DNA of 64,000 nucleotides, from positions 62,001 to 126,000 of the forward strand of contig NZ_KQ410734.1 of NCBI RefSeq assembly GCF_001262505.1, written 5' to 3'. Shown piece by piece: positions 45,183 through 55,013 of this stretch. Position 1 is the stretch's first letter; each line of letters opens with the position of its first letter. This DNA is from Shinella sp. SUS2. Its GTDB lineage: Bacteria; Pseudomonadota; Alphaproteobacteria; Rhizobiales; Rhizobiaceae. The position numbers and the translations under genes are program-made. Under the pieces are notes generated by a model. That model was given only the letters and a program-made list of their open reading frames with translations, did no database searches and had not been told where the DNA came from.

Positions 45183-47096
45183 ATGTCACAGGATGAAACG
45201 AAAGCAGGTCTGAGCCGCCGCCAATTGCTCGGTTCCACGGCTGTCGCGGCGGGGGCGGTGGGAACCGGTGCGCTCGCCCTCGGCAGCATCACCGCGGCGC
45301 CCGCGCTTGCACAGGCCGCTGCCAGCGGCAATTACGAGGTCAAGCCGGGCGAACTCGACGAGTATTACGTCTTCTTCTCCTCCGGCCAGACGGGCGAGGT
45401 GCGCATCCTCGGCCTTCCCTCGATGCGTGAGCTGATGCGCATTCCGGTCTTCAACCGGTGCAGCGCCACCGGCTGGGGGCAGACCAACGAGAGCCTGAAG
45501 ATCCTGACAGAGGGCATGCTGCCGGAATATCGCGAACTGATGAACAAGCGCGGCGCCGCCGCCTATCTCAACGGTGACCTGCACCATCCGCACCCCTCCT
45601 TCACCGAGGGGACCTATGACGGCCGCTATCTCTTTGCCAACGACAAGGCGAACACCCGCGTCTGCCGCATTCGCCTCGACGTGATGAAGTGCGACAAGAT
45701 CGTGCAGCTGCCCAACCAGCACACGGTCCATGGCCTGCGTGTCCAGAAATATCCGAAGACCGGCTATGTCTTCTGCAACGGCGAGGATCGCGTGCCGATC
45801 CCGAACGACGGCAAGGTGCTCGACGACAAGTCGCATTACCGCTCGATCTTCTCGGCCGTGGACGGCGAGACGATGAAGGTCGCCTGGCAGATCATGGTGG
45901 ATGGCAACCTCGACAATGTCGATGCCGACTACCAGGGCAAATATGCCTTCTCCACCTGCTACAATTCGGAGGAGGGCGTGAACCTTGCCGAGATGATGGA
46001 GGCCGAGCAGGACTGGGTCGTCGTGTTCAACCTGAAGCGCATCGAGGAGGCGGTTGCCCGCGGCGACTTCACCGAGATGGGCGGGGTGCCGGTTCTCGAC
46101 GGGCGCAAGGGCTCGCCGTTCACCCGCTACATCCCGATCTCCAACGGCCCGCACGGCATGAACACCGCGCCTGACGGCATCCATATCGTCGCCAACGGCA
46201 AGCTCTCGCCGACCGTGACCGTCATGGATGTGCGCACCTTCGACGATCTGTTCGAAGACAAGATCCAGCCGAAGGAGACGATCGTCGCCGCGCCGGAGCT
46301 CGGTCTCGGCCCGTTGCACACGGCCTATGACGGCAGGGGCAATGCCTATACGACGCTCTTCATCGACAGCCAGATCTGCAAGTGGAACATCGAGGATGCC
46401 AAGCGCGCCTATAAGGGTGAAAAGGTCGATCCGATCCGCCAGAAGCTCGACGTGCACTACCAGCCCGGCCATAACCACACCTCCATGGGCCAGACCAAGG
46501 ATGCGGACGGCAAGTGGCTGATCTCGCTCAACAAGTTCTCCAAGGACCGGTATCTCAACGTCGGCCCGCTGAAGCCGGAGAATGACCAGCTCATCGATAT
46601 CTCCGGCGACGAGATGGTGTTGGTGCACGACAATCCGACCTTCGCCGAACCGCATGACGCCACCATCGTCCACCGCTCGAAGATCGATCCGGTGCATGTG
46701 TGGAAGCGCGACGACCCGTTCTTCGCCGATGCGGTGAAGCAGGCCGCGGCCGACGGCATCGATCTGATGGCCGACAGCGAAGTGATCCGCGACGGCAACA
46801 AGGTGCGCGTCTACATGACCTCCGCCGCGCCGGCCTTCGGGCTGGAGACCTTCTCCGTCAAGCAGGGCGACGAGGTGACGGTCTACGTCACCAATATCGA
46901 CGAAGTCGAAGACCTCAGCCACGGCTTCTCCATCATCAACTACGGTCTCAACATGGAGGTGGCTCCGCAGGCGACGGCTTCGGTGACCTTTATCGCCGAC
47001 AAGCCCGGCGTCTACTGGTACTACTGCTCGTGGTTCTGCCATGCCATGCACATGGAGATGAAGGGTCGCATGTTCGTCGAGCCGCAGGCGGCCTGA
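45183..47096 (+). CDS. nosZ: Nitrous oxide reductase, clade I (Tat-exported)
   Basis: A 637-residue periplasmic copper enzyme that reduces N2O to N2. The twin-arginine signal [14 protein letters not shown] marks clade I. The seven-bladed propeller carries the CuZ histidines in [39 protein letters not shown] and PHDATIVH. The C-terminal cupredoxin domain binds CuA through His580, Cys615, Trp617, Cys619, His623 and Met626 ([18 protein letters not shown]). All ligands appear intact, so the enzyme should be functional. AAGGAGAGG lies just upstream of the ATG, 22 bp after nosR. Confidence 0.98.
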   Translation: MSQDETKAGLSRRQLLGSTAVAAGAVGTGALALGSITAAPALAQAAASGNYEVKPGELDEYYVFFSSGQTGEVRILGLPSMRELMRIPVFNRCSATGWGQTNESLKILTEGMLPEYRELMNKRGAAAYLNGDLHHPHPSFTEGTYDGRYLFANDKANTRVCRIRLDVMKCDKIVQLPNQHTVHGLRVQKYPKTGYVFCNGEDRVPIPNDGKVLDDKSHYRSIFSAVDGETMKVAWQIMVDGNLDNVDADYQGKYAFSTCYNSEEGVNLAEMMEAEQDWVVVFNLKRIEEAVARGDFTEMGGVPVLDGRKGSPFTRYIPISNGPHGMNTAPDGIHIVANGKLSPTVTVMDVRTFDDLFEDKIQPKETIVAAPELGLGPLHTAYDGRGNAYTTLFIDSQICKWNIEDAKRAYKGEKVDPIRQKLDVHYQPGHNHTSMGQTKDADGKWLISLNKFSKDRYLNVGPLKPENDQLIDISGDEMVLVHDNPTFAEPHDATIVHRSKIDPVHVWKRDDPFFADAVKQAAADGIDLMADSEVIRDGNKVRVYMTSAAPAFGLETFSVKQGDEVTVYVTNIDEVEDLSHGFSIINYGLNMEVAPQATASVTFIADKPGVYWYYCSWFCHAMHMEMKGRMFVEPQAA

Positions 47097-47097
47097 C

Positions 47098-48462
47098 GTG
47101 ACAGCCTGTTCCGTCATGACGAGGATTGTGGTGGCGGCCCTTGCGGCCGCCCTCGCACCCGTTTTCGCGCGGGCGGAGACCGTCTCCGTCCCCTCCGGCG
47201 CGGAGAGCCTGCAGGCGGTTCTGGATGCCGCCCGGCCGGGGGATGTGATCCGGCTGGAGGCGGGTGCGCATCGCGGTCCTCTGCTGATCGCCACGGCATT
47301 GACGCTGGAAGGCGAGGGTGGTGCGGTGCTCTCGGGTACGGGCATGGGCAGCGTCGTCACTGTCACCGCGCCCGGCGCAGTAGTGCGCGGGCTTGAAATC
47401 CAGGGTTCCGGCACGGATATCGGCGCGCTCGATTCCGGCGTCTTCCTTGACAAGACCGCGACCGGAGCGATTGTCGAGAACAATCGGATCATCGGCAATC
47501 TCTACGGCGTCTATATACGGGGCGCCAAGGACGCGATGGTGCGCGACAACCGGATCGAGGGCATGCGCGAGGGGCGCTCGGCGGAGGCCGGTAACGGCGT
47601 GCACCTGTGGAATGCGCCGGGGGCGAAGGTGATCGGCAACGACATCCGCTTCGGCCGTGACGGCATCTTCACCAATGCCAGCCGTCGCAACGTCTTTTCC
47701 GGCAACCGCATGCGCGACCTGCGTTTTGCCATCCACTACATGTATACGAATGAAAGCGAGATCAGCGACAACGTCTCGACCGGCAATTCCGTCGGTTACG
47801 CCATCATGTATTCCGACCGCCTGACCATCACCGGCAATGTCTCCGATGGCGATCGCGATCACGGGCTGCTGCTCAACACCGCGAAGGGCTCGACGGTCTC
47901 CGGCAACCGGGTGAAGGGACGGATGCAGCCGGTTTCCCGCTGGATCAATGCCGGCCGCCAGAGCGACACACACGGTGTGACCATGGAGAGCGATGCCGGT
48001 CACGACGTTGCGGACCAGCGCCTCGGCCCGGAAAAATGCGTCTTCATCTACAATGCCAACCGCAACCGCTTTTCCGGCAACCGCTTCGAGAATTGCGCGA
48101 TCGGCATCCATTTCACGGCGGGTTCCGAGGGCAACCGCATGAGCGGCAATGCCTTCATCCGCAACCGCAATCAGGTCAAGTATGTCGGCACGCGTTACCT
48201 CGACTGGTCGGCGGAAGGGCGCGGCAACTACTGGAGCGACAACCCCGCCTTCGATCTCGACGGCGACGGTATCGCCGATACGCCTTACCGGCCGAACGAT
48301 CTCGTCGACCGGGTTCTGTGGACCGCGCCGCAGGCGAAAATCCTCACCAACAGTCCGGCCGTGCAGGTTATCCGCTGGGCGCAGAACCAGTTTCCGGCGC
48401 TCCTGCCCGGCGGCGTGGTCGACAGCCGCCCGCTGATGGCCCCGCCGGACGAAGGAATGTGA
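47098..48462 (+). CDS. nosD: NosD, periplasmic copper-insertion protein
   Basis: A 454-residue secreted right-handed beta-helix protein of the NosD/CASH family that works with NosFY to assemble the CuZ centre. A signal peptide (VVAALAAALAPVFARA) is followed by repeated beta-helix rungs with the recurring GN-R/I pattern (VSGNRVKGRM, FSGNRFENC, MSGNAFIRN). The likely start is GTG 47098, one base after the nosZ stop; ATG 47116 would give a shorter signal peptide. Neither has a strong ribosome binding site, suggesting coupling to nosZ translation. Confidence 0.93.
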   Translation: MTACSVMTRIVVAALAAALAPVFARAETVSVPSGAESLQAVLDAARPGDVIRLEAGAHRGPLLIATALTLEGEGGAVLSGTGMGSVVTVTAPGAVVRGLEIQGSGTDIGALDSGVFLDKTATGAIVENNRIIGNLYGVYIRGAKDAMVRDNRIEGMREGRSAEAGNGVHLWNAPGAKVIGNDIRFGRDGIFTNASRRNVFSGNRMRDLRFAIHYMYTNESEISDNVSTGNSVGYAIMYSDRLTITGNVSDGDRDHGLLLNTAKGSTVSGNRVKGRMQPVSRWINAGRQSDTHGVTMESDAGHDVADQRLGPEKCVFIYNANRNRFSGNRFENCAIGIHFTAGSEGNRMSGNAFIRNRNQVKYVGTRYLDWSAEGRGNYWSDNPAFDLDGDGIADTPYRPNDLVDRVLWTAPQAKILTNSPAVQVIRWAQNQFPALLPGGVVDSRPLMAPPDEGM

Positions 48463-48467
48463 ATGCC

Positions 48468-49370
48468 ATGACCCACCGCATCGACATCCAGGCTGTTTCC
48501 AAGGCCTTCGGCGCCTTCAAGGCCGTACGCGACGTTTCCTTCTCGCTCGCCGAAGGCGAGATCGTAGCGCTGGTCGGCCACAACGGCGCGGGCAAGACGA
48601 CGCTGATCAAGCTGATGCTCGGCCTTCTCCGCCCGACCGCCGGCACCGTTCGTGTGCTCGGGGGCGATCCGGCGGCTGATCCTGCCGTGCGGGCGCATCT
48701 CGGCTACCTGCCGGAAAGCGTGTCCTTCAATCCGGCCCTGACCGGCCGCGAGACGCTGGCCTTCTATGCTGCGCTGAAGCGCGCGCCGCACCGCCAGATC
48801 ATCGAGTTGCTCGAACGGGTCGGTCTGGCACAGGCCGCCGACCGGCGCGTGCGCACCTATTCCAAGGGCATGCGGCAGCGGCTCGGGCTGGCGCAGGCGC
48901 TGCTCGGCGCGCCGCAGGTCCTCCTGCTCGACGAGCCGACGACCGGCCTCGACCCTGCGCTCCGCCGCGATTTCTATGGTTTCCTCGACGAACTGCGCGC
49001 AGGCGGCGCGACGATCCTGCTTTCCTCCCATGCGCTCAGCGAGCTGGAGGGACGGGCCGACCACATCGTTATCATGGGGCAGGGCGTCAAGATCGCGGAT
49101 GGCTCGCTGGATGCGCTGCGCGGCATCGCGCGGCTGCCGACGCGCATCCGCGTGCGCCTTGCCGAGGGCGAGGAAAGACGGCTTGAAGGGGACGCGAATT
49201 GGCGCTCGGTCAACGGCCACATGCTGGAGATAGAGGCTGCGCCGGAGGACAAGGTGGCGCTGCTGCGCGCCGCCGTCGGTGCCCGCATCGCCGATCTCGA
49301 CGTGACGCCGCCGACGCTCGACGAACTCTACGCCCATTTCCAGGACAGGCAGCGGGAGGCCGGCCAATGA
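48468..49370 (+). CDS. nosF: NosF, ABC ATPase for nitrous oxide reductase maturation
   Basis: A 300-residue ATPase with Walker A GHNGAGKTTLIK, signature YSKGMRQRLGLAQAL and Walker B VLLLDEPTTGLD. It pairs with NosY to drive sulfur or copper supply for the CuZ cluster through NosD. ATG 48468 begins 5 bp after the nosD stop; GTG 48459, in the same frame and overlapping nosD, is possible because AAGGA is closer to it. Its stop overlaps the nosY start. Confidence 0.95.
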   Translation: MTHRIDIQAVSKAFGAFKAVRDVSFSLAEGEIVALVGHNGAGKTTLIKLMLGLLRPTAGTVRVLGGDPAADPAVRAHLGYLPESVSFNPALTGRETLAFYAALKRAPHRQIIELLERVGLAQAADRRVRTYSKGMRQRLGLAQALLGAPQVLLLDEPTTGLDPALRRDFYGFLDELRAGGATILLSSHALSELEGRADHIVIMGQGVKIADGSLDALRGIARLPTRIRVRLAEGEERRLEGDANWRSVNGHMLEIEAAPEDKVALLRAAVGARIADLDVTPPTLDELYAHFQDRQREAGQ

Positions 49371-50182
49371 GGACCATCCTCGTCATCGCGCGCAAGGAAA
49401 TCCAGGAGGGCCTGCGCAATCGTTGGGTCCTCGCGACCACGCTGCTTCTGGCCACACTTGCGCTCACCCTCACCTTTCTCGGCAGCGCGCCCACCGGCAA
49501 TGTCGGGGCAAGCGCGCTCGATGTGATCGTCGTCAGCCTGTCGAGCCTGTCGGTGTTTCTCGTGCCGCTTATCGCGCTCCTCATCTCGCACGACGCCATC
49601 GTCGGGGAGGCGGAACGGGGCACGCTCCTCCTGCTGCTCAGCTATCCGCTGGCGCGTTTCCAGGTGATCGCCGGCAAGTTCATCGGGCATCTGGCAATCC
49701 TCGCTTTCGCAACGTTCATCGGCTACGGCGCGGCGGCGCTGGCGCTCGGCCTTGGCGGTAGCGCCGGGCTCGTCGCCGGCTGGCCGGCCTTCGTGCTCCT
49801 GATCGGTTCCTCGGTGCTGCTCGGCGCGGTCTTCATCGCCATCGGCTATCTCGTCAGCACGCTCGCCGGCGAGCGCGGTACTGCGGGCGGCATTGCCGTC
49901 GGTGTCTGGCTCGTCTTCGTGCTGGTCTACGACATGGCGCTGCTCGGCCTTCTGGTCGCCGACCAGGGGCGCGCGGTCACAGGCGGGCTGCTCAATGCCC
50001 TCCTTCTGCTCAACCCGACCGATGCCTACCGCCTGCTCAATCTCGGCGGTGAGGCGGGGGCGATCTCCGGCATGGCCGGCGCGGCCTCGCTCAGTGCGCC
50101 AGCGCTTGCCGCTGCGCTCGTGCTGTGGGTAGCGCTGCCGCTTGCTGCCGCCATGCTGGTCTTTTCAAGGAGAGAGGCATGA
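49367..50182 (+). CDS. nosY: NosY, membrane permease for nitrous oxide reductase maturation
   Basis: A 271-residue inner-membrane protein with six transmembrane helices of the ABC-2 type. It begins MRTILVIARKEIQEGLRN, typical of NosY and related ABC-2 permeases. ATGA overlaps with both the preceding nosF and the following nosL indicate tight translational coupling. GGGAGG lies 8 nt upstream of the start. Confidence 0.95.
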   Translation: MRTILVIARKEIQEGLRNRWVLATTLLLATLALTLTFLGSAPTGNVGASALDVIVVSLSSLSVFLVPLIALLISHDAIVGEAERGTLLLLLSYPLARFQVIAGKFIGHLAILAFATFIGYGAAALALGLGGSAGLVAGWPAFVLLIGSSVLLGAVFIAIGYLVSTLAGERGTAGGIAVGVWLVFVLVYDMALLGLLVADQGRAVTGGLLNALLLLNPTDAYRLLNLGGEAGAISGMAGAASLSAPALAAALVLWVALPLAAAMLVFSRREA

Positions 50183-50712
50183 AGCGCATCCTCGCCACCC
50201 TCGTTCTCGTCCTCGTCGCGGGCTGCTCGGAACAGCAGGCCGAGACGCCGCAGCCTTTCGCCCTGACGCAGGAGGCGATCGGTCGCTATTGCGGCATGAA
50301 CGTGCTCGAGCACGAAGGCCCCAAGGGCCAGATCATCCTGTCGCAGATCCCCGAGCCGATCTGGTTCTCCTCGGCGCGCGATGCGGTCGCCTTCACGCTC
50401 CTGCCGGACGAGCCGAAAGCCATCGCCGCCATCTATGTGTCCGATATGGGCGCTGCAGCGAGCTGGGCGCAGCCCGGTGCGGAAAACTGGATCGACGCCC
50501 GCACCGCCTTTTATGTGATCGGCAGCACGCAGCGTGGTGGCATGGGTGTCGCCGAGACCATTCCCTTTTCCAGGGAAAGGGACGCGCGCGACTTTGCCGG
50601 AAAACATGGCGGCGAGGTGGTCGTCTTCCCGGATATTCCATCTGGCTATGTGCTGGGTGACGGTCAGGCGAACGACGGCGCCGACCAGCAGCGTGAGGAG
50701 GCGGAACAATGA
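50179..50712 (+). CDS. nosL: NosL, copper chaperone lipoprotein
   Basis: A 177-residue outer-membrane lipoprotein. The signal peptide ends in the lipobox LVAGC (Cys17 in the counted sequence). The CGMNVLEHEGPKGQI segment contains the Cys-x-Met copper-binding motif of NosL, and a later Met/Trp-rich part follows. It delivers copper(I) to apo-NosZ or NosD. The highly acidic C terminus (DGQANDGADQQREEAEQ) is an extension. It is coupled to nosY and nosX by ATGA overlaps. Confidence 0.94.
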   Translation: MKRILATLVLVLVAGCSEQQAETPQPFALTQEAIGRYCGMNVLEHEGPKGQIILSQIPEPIWFSSARDAVAFTLLPDEPKAIAAIYVSDMGAAASWAQPGAENWIDARTAFYVIGSTQRGGMGVAETIPFSRERDARDFAGKHGGEVVVFPDIPSGYVLGDGQANDGADQQREEAEQ

Positions 50713-51686
50713 TCAAGGGTGCAAGGCCGACCCGTCGCCGTTTCATAAGCCTTTCAGCCGCGGCCGCCGGCACGGCGCACTGCCCGCTCGGCGCTCGCGC
50801 CGGGTCTGCGGCTGTCCGCTGGCGCGGCCGTGCCCTTGGCGCCCCGGCGGAAATGATCCTGCATCATCCCGACCGGGCACAAGCCGAACGGCTGATCCGG
50901 CGTGTCGTCGTCGAGATCGATCGCCTCGAGCACATTTTCAGCCTGTACCGGCCGGATTCCGCGCTTGCGACGCTGAATGCCCGGGGTGCGCTCGCCGATC
51001 CGCCGGTAGAACTGATAGAGCTGCTGGAACAGAGCCATGCCGTCTGGGCGCTGAGCGGCGGCATGTTCGATCCCACCGTCCAGCCCTTGTGGCTGCTGCA
51101 TGCCCGGCACTTCTCGACTCCCGACGCCGACCCAGCCGGCCCCCCGCGCGACAGCATCGAGGCGGTATTGGCGCGCATAGGCTTCGAGCATGTCGCCTTC
51201 GACCGCAACCGTATCGCCTTTCGCAGGCCGGGCATGGGGCTGACGCTGAACGGTGTCGCGCAGGGCTATATCACCGATCGGGCGGTGGACATCCTGCGCG
51301 CCGGCGGTGTGTTACATACGCTCGCCGATCTCGGTGAGGTACGCGCCCTCGGGCCGCGTGAGAACGGCACACCCTGGCACGCTGGTATCGCCGGGACAGA
51401 TATACGCGTCGATCTCGTAAACCGCGCGATCGCGACCTCCGGAACGAACGGTTTCCGCTTTGCCGGGCCGGGCTCTCCGAGCCATCTGCTCGATCCCAGA
51501 ACCGGTGTTTCGGCTGGCCGTCATGACAGCGTCAGCGTCGTCGCGCCGACCGCTGCAGCCGCCGACGCTCTTTCCACGGCCTTCAGCTTCATGGATGGCG
51601 ACGGGATCGTGACAGCGCTGCGGGCACTTCCGGCAACGCAGGTGCATTTGCATGAGCCGGACGGCAGCTATCGGCATATCGTCTGA
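50709..51686 (+). CDS. nosX: NosX, periplasmic FAD:protein FMN transferase (ApbE family)
   Basis: A 325-residue Tat-exported protein (RRRFISLSAAAAG) of the ApbE family. Typical motifs are LEHIFSLYRPDSALATLN, GMGLTLNGVAQGYITDRA, LADLGEVRALG and DSVSVVAPTAAAADALST with the metal-binding Asp/Thr residues. It attaches FMN to the threonine in the SGATVT motif of NosR, which is encoded in the same operon. Last gene of nosRZDFYLX, converging on the diguanylate cyclase gene 45 bp later. Confidence 0.94.
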   Translation: MIKGARPTRRRFISLSAAAAGTAHCPLGARAGSAAVRWRGRALGAPAEMILHHPDRAQAERLIRRVVVEIDRLEHIFSLYRPDSALATLNARGALADPPVELIELLEQSHAVWALSGGMFDPTVQPLWLLHARHFSTPDADPAGPPRDSIEAVLARIGFEHVAFDRNRIAFRRPGMGLTLNGVAQGYITDRAVDILRAGGVLHTLADLGEVRALGPRENGTPWHAGIAGTDIRVDLVNRAIATSGTNGFRFAGPGSPSHLLDPRTGVSAGRHDSVSVVAPTAAAADALSTAFSFMDGDGIVTALRALPATQVHLHEPDGSYRHIV

Positions 51687-51731
51687 TGATCCCGGACAGT
51701 TGCGGACGGCCGGCAGCGCCGTAGCCGCCCA

Positions 51732-53030
51732 TCAGGCGCCGAGCATCACGACACGGTTGCGGCCCGTCCGTTTGGCTTCATAGAGTGCATTGTCTGCCCT
51801 GAGGATCGCCGAGCCGAAGGGTTCGTCCGATGGGTCCGCAAGCGTGGCGCCGATGCTGACGCTGACTGGGATCACGGCGCCTTCGATATCGAAGGGCGAA
51901 GCATGGATCGCCATGCGGATGCGCTCAGCCAGTGTCACGGCCGCTACCGGCTCCTCGGCTGCCAGCAAGACCGCGAATTCCTCGCCGCCAAGCCGTGCAA
52001 AACGGTCGCCCGATCGCACGACCTCCTGGCAGCGACGGGCGAACTCCATGAGAACAAGGTCGCCTGCGCGGTGGCCATGCGTGTCGTTGATCGATTTGAA
52101 ATGATCGATATCCAGCATGAGCACGCCCATGGACGCCGCGCCGCTCGATCTGGAGAATATCTCTTCCGCTTCCTCGAAGAAGCGTCGGCGGTTGAGGATC
52201 CCGGTCAGCGGGTCGGCATTGGCAAGCACCTTGAGCTGCTCGGCATAGGCGCGCTCCTTCGTCACGTCGATGTAGAGATTGACGTTGAAGTTGCCGACCG
52301 TCCTTTGCCGGAACTGGATGCGCTTCGTCGCGCCGCTGGCCGTCCTGACGTCGAGATCGAAGGGCGTCATCTCGCGGTTCTCGCGCCGGGCGTCTGCGAT
52401 CGAGGAATGCCATTGTGTGCGGGCATATTCGCGGTATTGCGGATCGGGATAGACGAGGCGCCACCAGTCCTCGATGCTTTCGATCTCGTCCTGAGTATAG
52501 CCGAAAAGCGCCTTGAACGTCGAATTGGCGAACTGGATCTGGTCGTCGCTGCTGGCGATTTCGAAGCCGAAGGGCAGCCAGTCCAGAAGCGAGATCATCT
52601 GTTCCTGCCAGCCGGCAAGGGAGACGGAACCCTGCGGCGGCGCATCCGTGAAGGTGAACAGGCGCACGAGTTCGCCCTCGATCGCGATCTTGGTGACCTG
52701 CACCATCAGCACGCGTTCCTGCGCCTGCACCATGGCCCGGATCAGGAAAGGCTCGCCCGGCACGCCGATCGGCGCGACGCTCCATATCTGCGAGAGGAGA
52801 ATGCTCGCCTCGCGACCGACGAGATCTTCGATGGGCAGGTTCTCGAAGGCTTCCAACCCCAGTCCGAACAGGACCGCGGCATTGGAATTGGCCCGGCGCA
52901 CATGCAGCGTGCCCTTCTCGACAAGGACCATCGGTGCACCAACACAGCCCATCCAGAAATCGACGTCCTCACGGGACCTGCCGTAGGGAACATCGTCTGT
53001 CTTGGTTCGCTGCGACGCTGTACTGCTCAT
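51732..53030 (-). CDS. PAS-containing diguanylate cyclase (GGDEF)
   Basis: A 432-residue soluble signalling protein. Two PAS-like sensor domains (about residues 15-130 and 150-265) precede a GGDEF domain (about 270-430) whose active site reads FARLGGEEFAVLL, the active GGEEF variant, with a nearby DIDHFKSINDTHGH. It should make cyclic di-GMP from two GTP. No RxxD inhibitory site is evident five residues before GGEEF. The start at 53030 is the first plausible ATG but lacks a strong ribosome binding site; a longer frame to 53171 is possible. No membrane segment. Confidence 0.88.
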   Translation of the reverse strand: MSSTASQRTKTDDVPYGRSREDVDFWMGCVGAPMVLVEKGTLHVRRANSNAAVLFGLGLEAFENLPIEDLVGREASILLSQIWSVAPIGVPGEPFLIRAMVQAQERVLMVQVTKIAIEGELVRLFTFTDAPPQGSVSLAGWQEQMISLLDWLPFGFEIASSDDQIQFANSTFKALFGYTQDEIESIEDWWRLVYPDPQYREYARTQWHSSIADARRENREMTPFDLDVRTASGATKRIQFRQRTVGNFNVNLYIDVTKERAYAEQLKVLANADPLTGILNRRRFFEEAEEIFSRSSGAASMGVLMLDIDHFKSINDTHGHRAGDLVLMEFARRCQEVVRSGDRFARLGGEEFAVLLAAEEPVAAVTLAERIRMAIHASPFDIEGAVIPVSVSIGATLADPSDEPFGSAILRADNALYEAKRTGRNRVVMLGA

Positions 53031-53235
53031 GCGATCCGATACCCATCGTCCTCTGTGCAAGGCCACAGAGACCTTCCGTGCCCGAAGATAGTCACCTAAC
53101 GTAAGAAAAGGCTTAAGCGCCCGCAGATTCCATCTGGCCAAGCCTTCTGCGTTTTCCGACGCTTGCAGCAACGCAGTGCCCTCTCATGCGCAAAACGGTG
53201 GCGTCTAGGTCATGCCGGCATTTTTAGGGGTGGGG

Positions 53236-53251
53236 CGCATTGCGAAATGCG
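53236..53251. promoter_or_regulatory. Dyad in the leader of the YheO-type regulator
   Basis: CGCATT-GCGA-AATGCG is a perfect 6-bp inverted repeat about 77 bp upstream of the chosen regulator start. It lies in the 297-bp stretch shared with the diguanylate cyclase promoter, where I see no gene. Possible autoregulatory operator. Confidence 0.35.
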
Positions 53252-53327
53252 ATAGTCCGTGAGCAAAAGGATTTCGGGAAGATCCCGGTCCCCCCCGACG
53301 GACGGCCGCAGCCAAGCGAGAACTCAA

Positions 53328-53972
53328 ATGCCGCAACGAGACAAAGACGCAGACGTCGCCATGCCCTCCGATGCGCTGAGGACATATCATCCGGTCTGCG
53401 ATGCGATTGCGCTCATCCTGCAGCCCTATGCGGAGGTGGTTCTCCACGATCTCTCCAGCGAGACGGTGAGCTACATCGCCAACAACTTCTCCAAGCGGGA
53501 TCTCGGGGAACCGTCGCTGCTGCACGAAATCGACTTCAAGCCGAACGACCGGACGATCGGGCCTTATGAAAAGGTGAATTTCGACGGAAGGCGGCTGAAA
53601 TCGGTGAGCGCGGTGTTGCGCGCGCTCGATGACCGGGCGATCGCCATCCTGTGTATCAACATCGACGTTTCGCACATCCAGTCTGCGATCCAGGTGCTGA
53701 GCGCCATGTCCACTGTCTCCATCGACCAAGGCAAGCCCGCTGCCCTGTTCAAGGAAGACTGGCATGAGCGGGTCAACGAATATGTGCACGGCTGGACGAC
53801 GAAGCGGGGCCTTATGATCGCTGACCTCACCCGGGCGCAGAAACAGCAGCTTGTGCGCGAGCTGGCCGAAGACGGCGCCTTCAGCGGAAAGCATGCGGCT
53901 GCCTATATCTCGAAGATCCTGCAGATGGGCCGGGCGACGGTTTACAACTACCTTCGCGACACGAAAGCCTGA
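53328..53972 (+). CDS. YheO/DauR-type PAS-helix-turn-helix regulator
   Basis: A 214-residue regulator with an N-terminal YheO-like PAS domain (YHPVCDAIALILQPYAEVVL, residues about 15-125) and a C-terminal helix-turn-helix (SGKHAAAYISKILQMGRATVYNYLRD). DauR, the best-known member, controls D-arginine catabolism in Pseudomonas, where one partner enzyme is an ornithine-cyclodeaminase homologue; such an enzyme also occurs in the cluster here. ATG 53328 was chosen for a GCGAG 7 nt upstream; GTG 53259 and ATG 53361 are alternatives. It converges on the catabolic operon it probably controls. Confidence 0.85.
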   Translation: MPQRDKDADVAMPSDALRTYHPVCDAIALILQPYAEVVLHDLSSETVSYIANNFSKRDLGEPSLLHEIDFKPNDRTIGPYEKVNFDGRRLKSVSAVLRALDDRAIAILCINIDVSHIQSAIQVLSAMSTVSIDQGKPAALFKEDWHERVNEYVHGWTTKRGLMIADLTRAQKQQLVRELAEDGAFSGKHAAAYISKILQMGRATVYNYLRDTKA

Positions 53973-53989
53973 GCCCCGAACGGCAGAAG

Positions 53990-54008
53990 GGGCGCCCGCG
54001 GGGCGCCC
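53990..54008. terminator. GC-rich hairpin between convergent genes
   Basis: GGGCGCCC-GCG-GGGCGCCC is a perfect 8-bp stem between the YheO-type regulator and the dehydratase-like gene. No T tract follows, so termination efficiency is uncertain. Confidence 0.5.
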
Positions 54009-54033
54009 TCTGTGGTGGCGGTCGAGCGGGCGA

Positions 54034-54999
54034 TCAGCGGCCGTAGATCGCCTGTGTGATGACATCGCGGTCAAAATTCGCGCCGCAAAGCAGGATCACG
54101 CTCGTCTGGCCGGAAAGGCTGGCTGCAACCTTTTCGAAGCCGGCAAGCGCAAGGGCGGCCGAACCCTCGACGATCATGTTCTCCTCGAGAGCGAGTGTTT
54201 TCAGCGCGGCGCGGATGTCGTCCTCGCCGCATTCGACGACCTCGTCCACGGCCGCCATCGAAAGAGGCAGCGTGATCGTATCGAGATCGATGCCGCCGGC
54301 GACGGCATCGGCGAGCGTCTCGTGATGCTCGGTCTCGACCACGCGGCCGGCCGCTATCGATGCCGCAAGCGCCTTCGAATGGCTCGCGGCGACGCCGTAG
54401 AGCTTCGTGCGCGGGCTGAAGGCCTTGAGCACCGCACCGATGCCGCTGATCAGGCCGCCGCCGCCCATCGCGACGAAGACATTGTCGACGCCGGCACACT
54501 GTTCGAGGATTTCGAGCGCGATCGTGCCCTGGCCGGCGACGATATCGGGATCGTTGTACGGCGAGACATAGGCGTGCCCTTCGGAGGCAGCGCGTTCCTG
54601 GGCGTGCTGTTCGGCAAGGCCGGTCTCCTCGCCGTGCAGGATGACCTCGACGCCGTAGGAGCGGATCTTCTCAAGCTTGGCGGGCACGACGGTCTGCGGC
54701 AGCACGACGGTGAGGCTGCGGGAAAGCGCCTTGGAGGCATGCGCCGCACCGATGCCGTGGTTGCCGGACGAGGCGGTGATCAGCCGCCCGCCCGCGGGCT
54801 GGGCGGACATTTTCGACATTGCGCCCCTGATCTTGAAGGATCCGGTGAGCTGGAAGTTCTCTGCCTTGAAGAGCACCGTCGCGCCTTCGGCCTTTCCGGC
54901 CTTGCGGGCGGGCAGGAGCGGTGTCTGGTAGATATGGTCACGAATGCGGGCCCTTGCCCGGACGGCGGCGGCCGCGGTTTCGAAGACGATGGTCTGCAT
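54034..54999 (-). CDS. Threonine-dehydratase-like PLP enzyme (EutB/hydroxyaspartate dehydratase type)
   Basis: A 321-residue fold-type II PLP enzyme. The Schiff-base Lys56 lies in TGSFKIRGAM, the substrate loop is TASSGNHGIGAA, and the phosphate-binding glycine loop is MGGGGLISGIG. No C-terminal ACT domain is present, so it is a catabolic form. Related proteins are threonine/serine dehydratases, threo-3-hydroxyaspartate dehydratase and the EutB proteins of ectoine utilisation. It is the last gene of the leftward transport/catabolism cluster, 14 bp after the ATPase, with GAGGAAA before its ATG. The substrate cannot be assigned. Confidence 0.82.
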   Translation of the reverse strand: MQTIVFETAAAAVRARARIRDHIYQTPLLPARKAGKAEGATVLFKAENFQLTGSFKIRGAMSKMSAQPAGGRLITASSGNHGIGAAHASKALSRSLTVVLPQTVVPAKLEKIRSYGVEVILHGEETGLAEQHAQERAASEGHAYVSPYNDPDIVAGQGTIALEILEQCAGVDNVFVAMGGGGLISGIGAVLKAFSPRTKLYGVAASHSKALAASIAAGRVVETEHHETLADAVAGGIDLDTITLPLSMAAVDEVVECGEDDIRAALKTLALEENMIVEGSAALALAGFEKVAASLSGQTSVILLCGANFDRDVITQAIYGR

Positions 55000-55013
55000 G
55001 GTTTCCTCGCTGG

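Noticed and set aside
43001-47498. Two long minus-strand frames (776 and 770 codons) opposite nosR and nosZ
   Set aside because: Antisense shadows of two unmistakable genes; no recognisable protein features.
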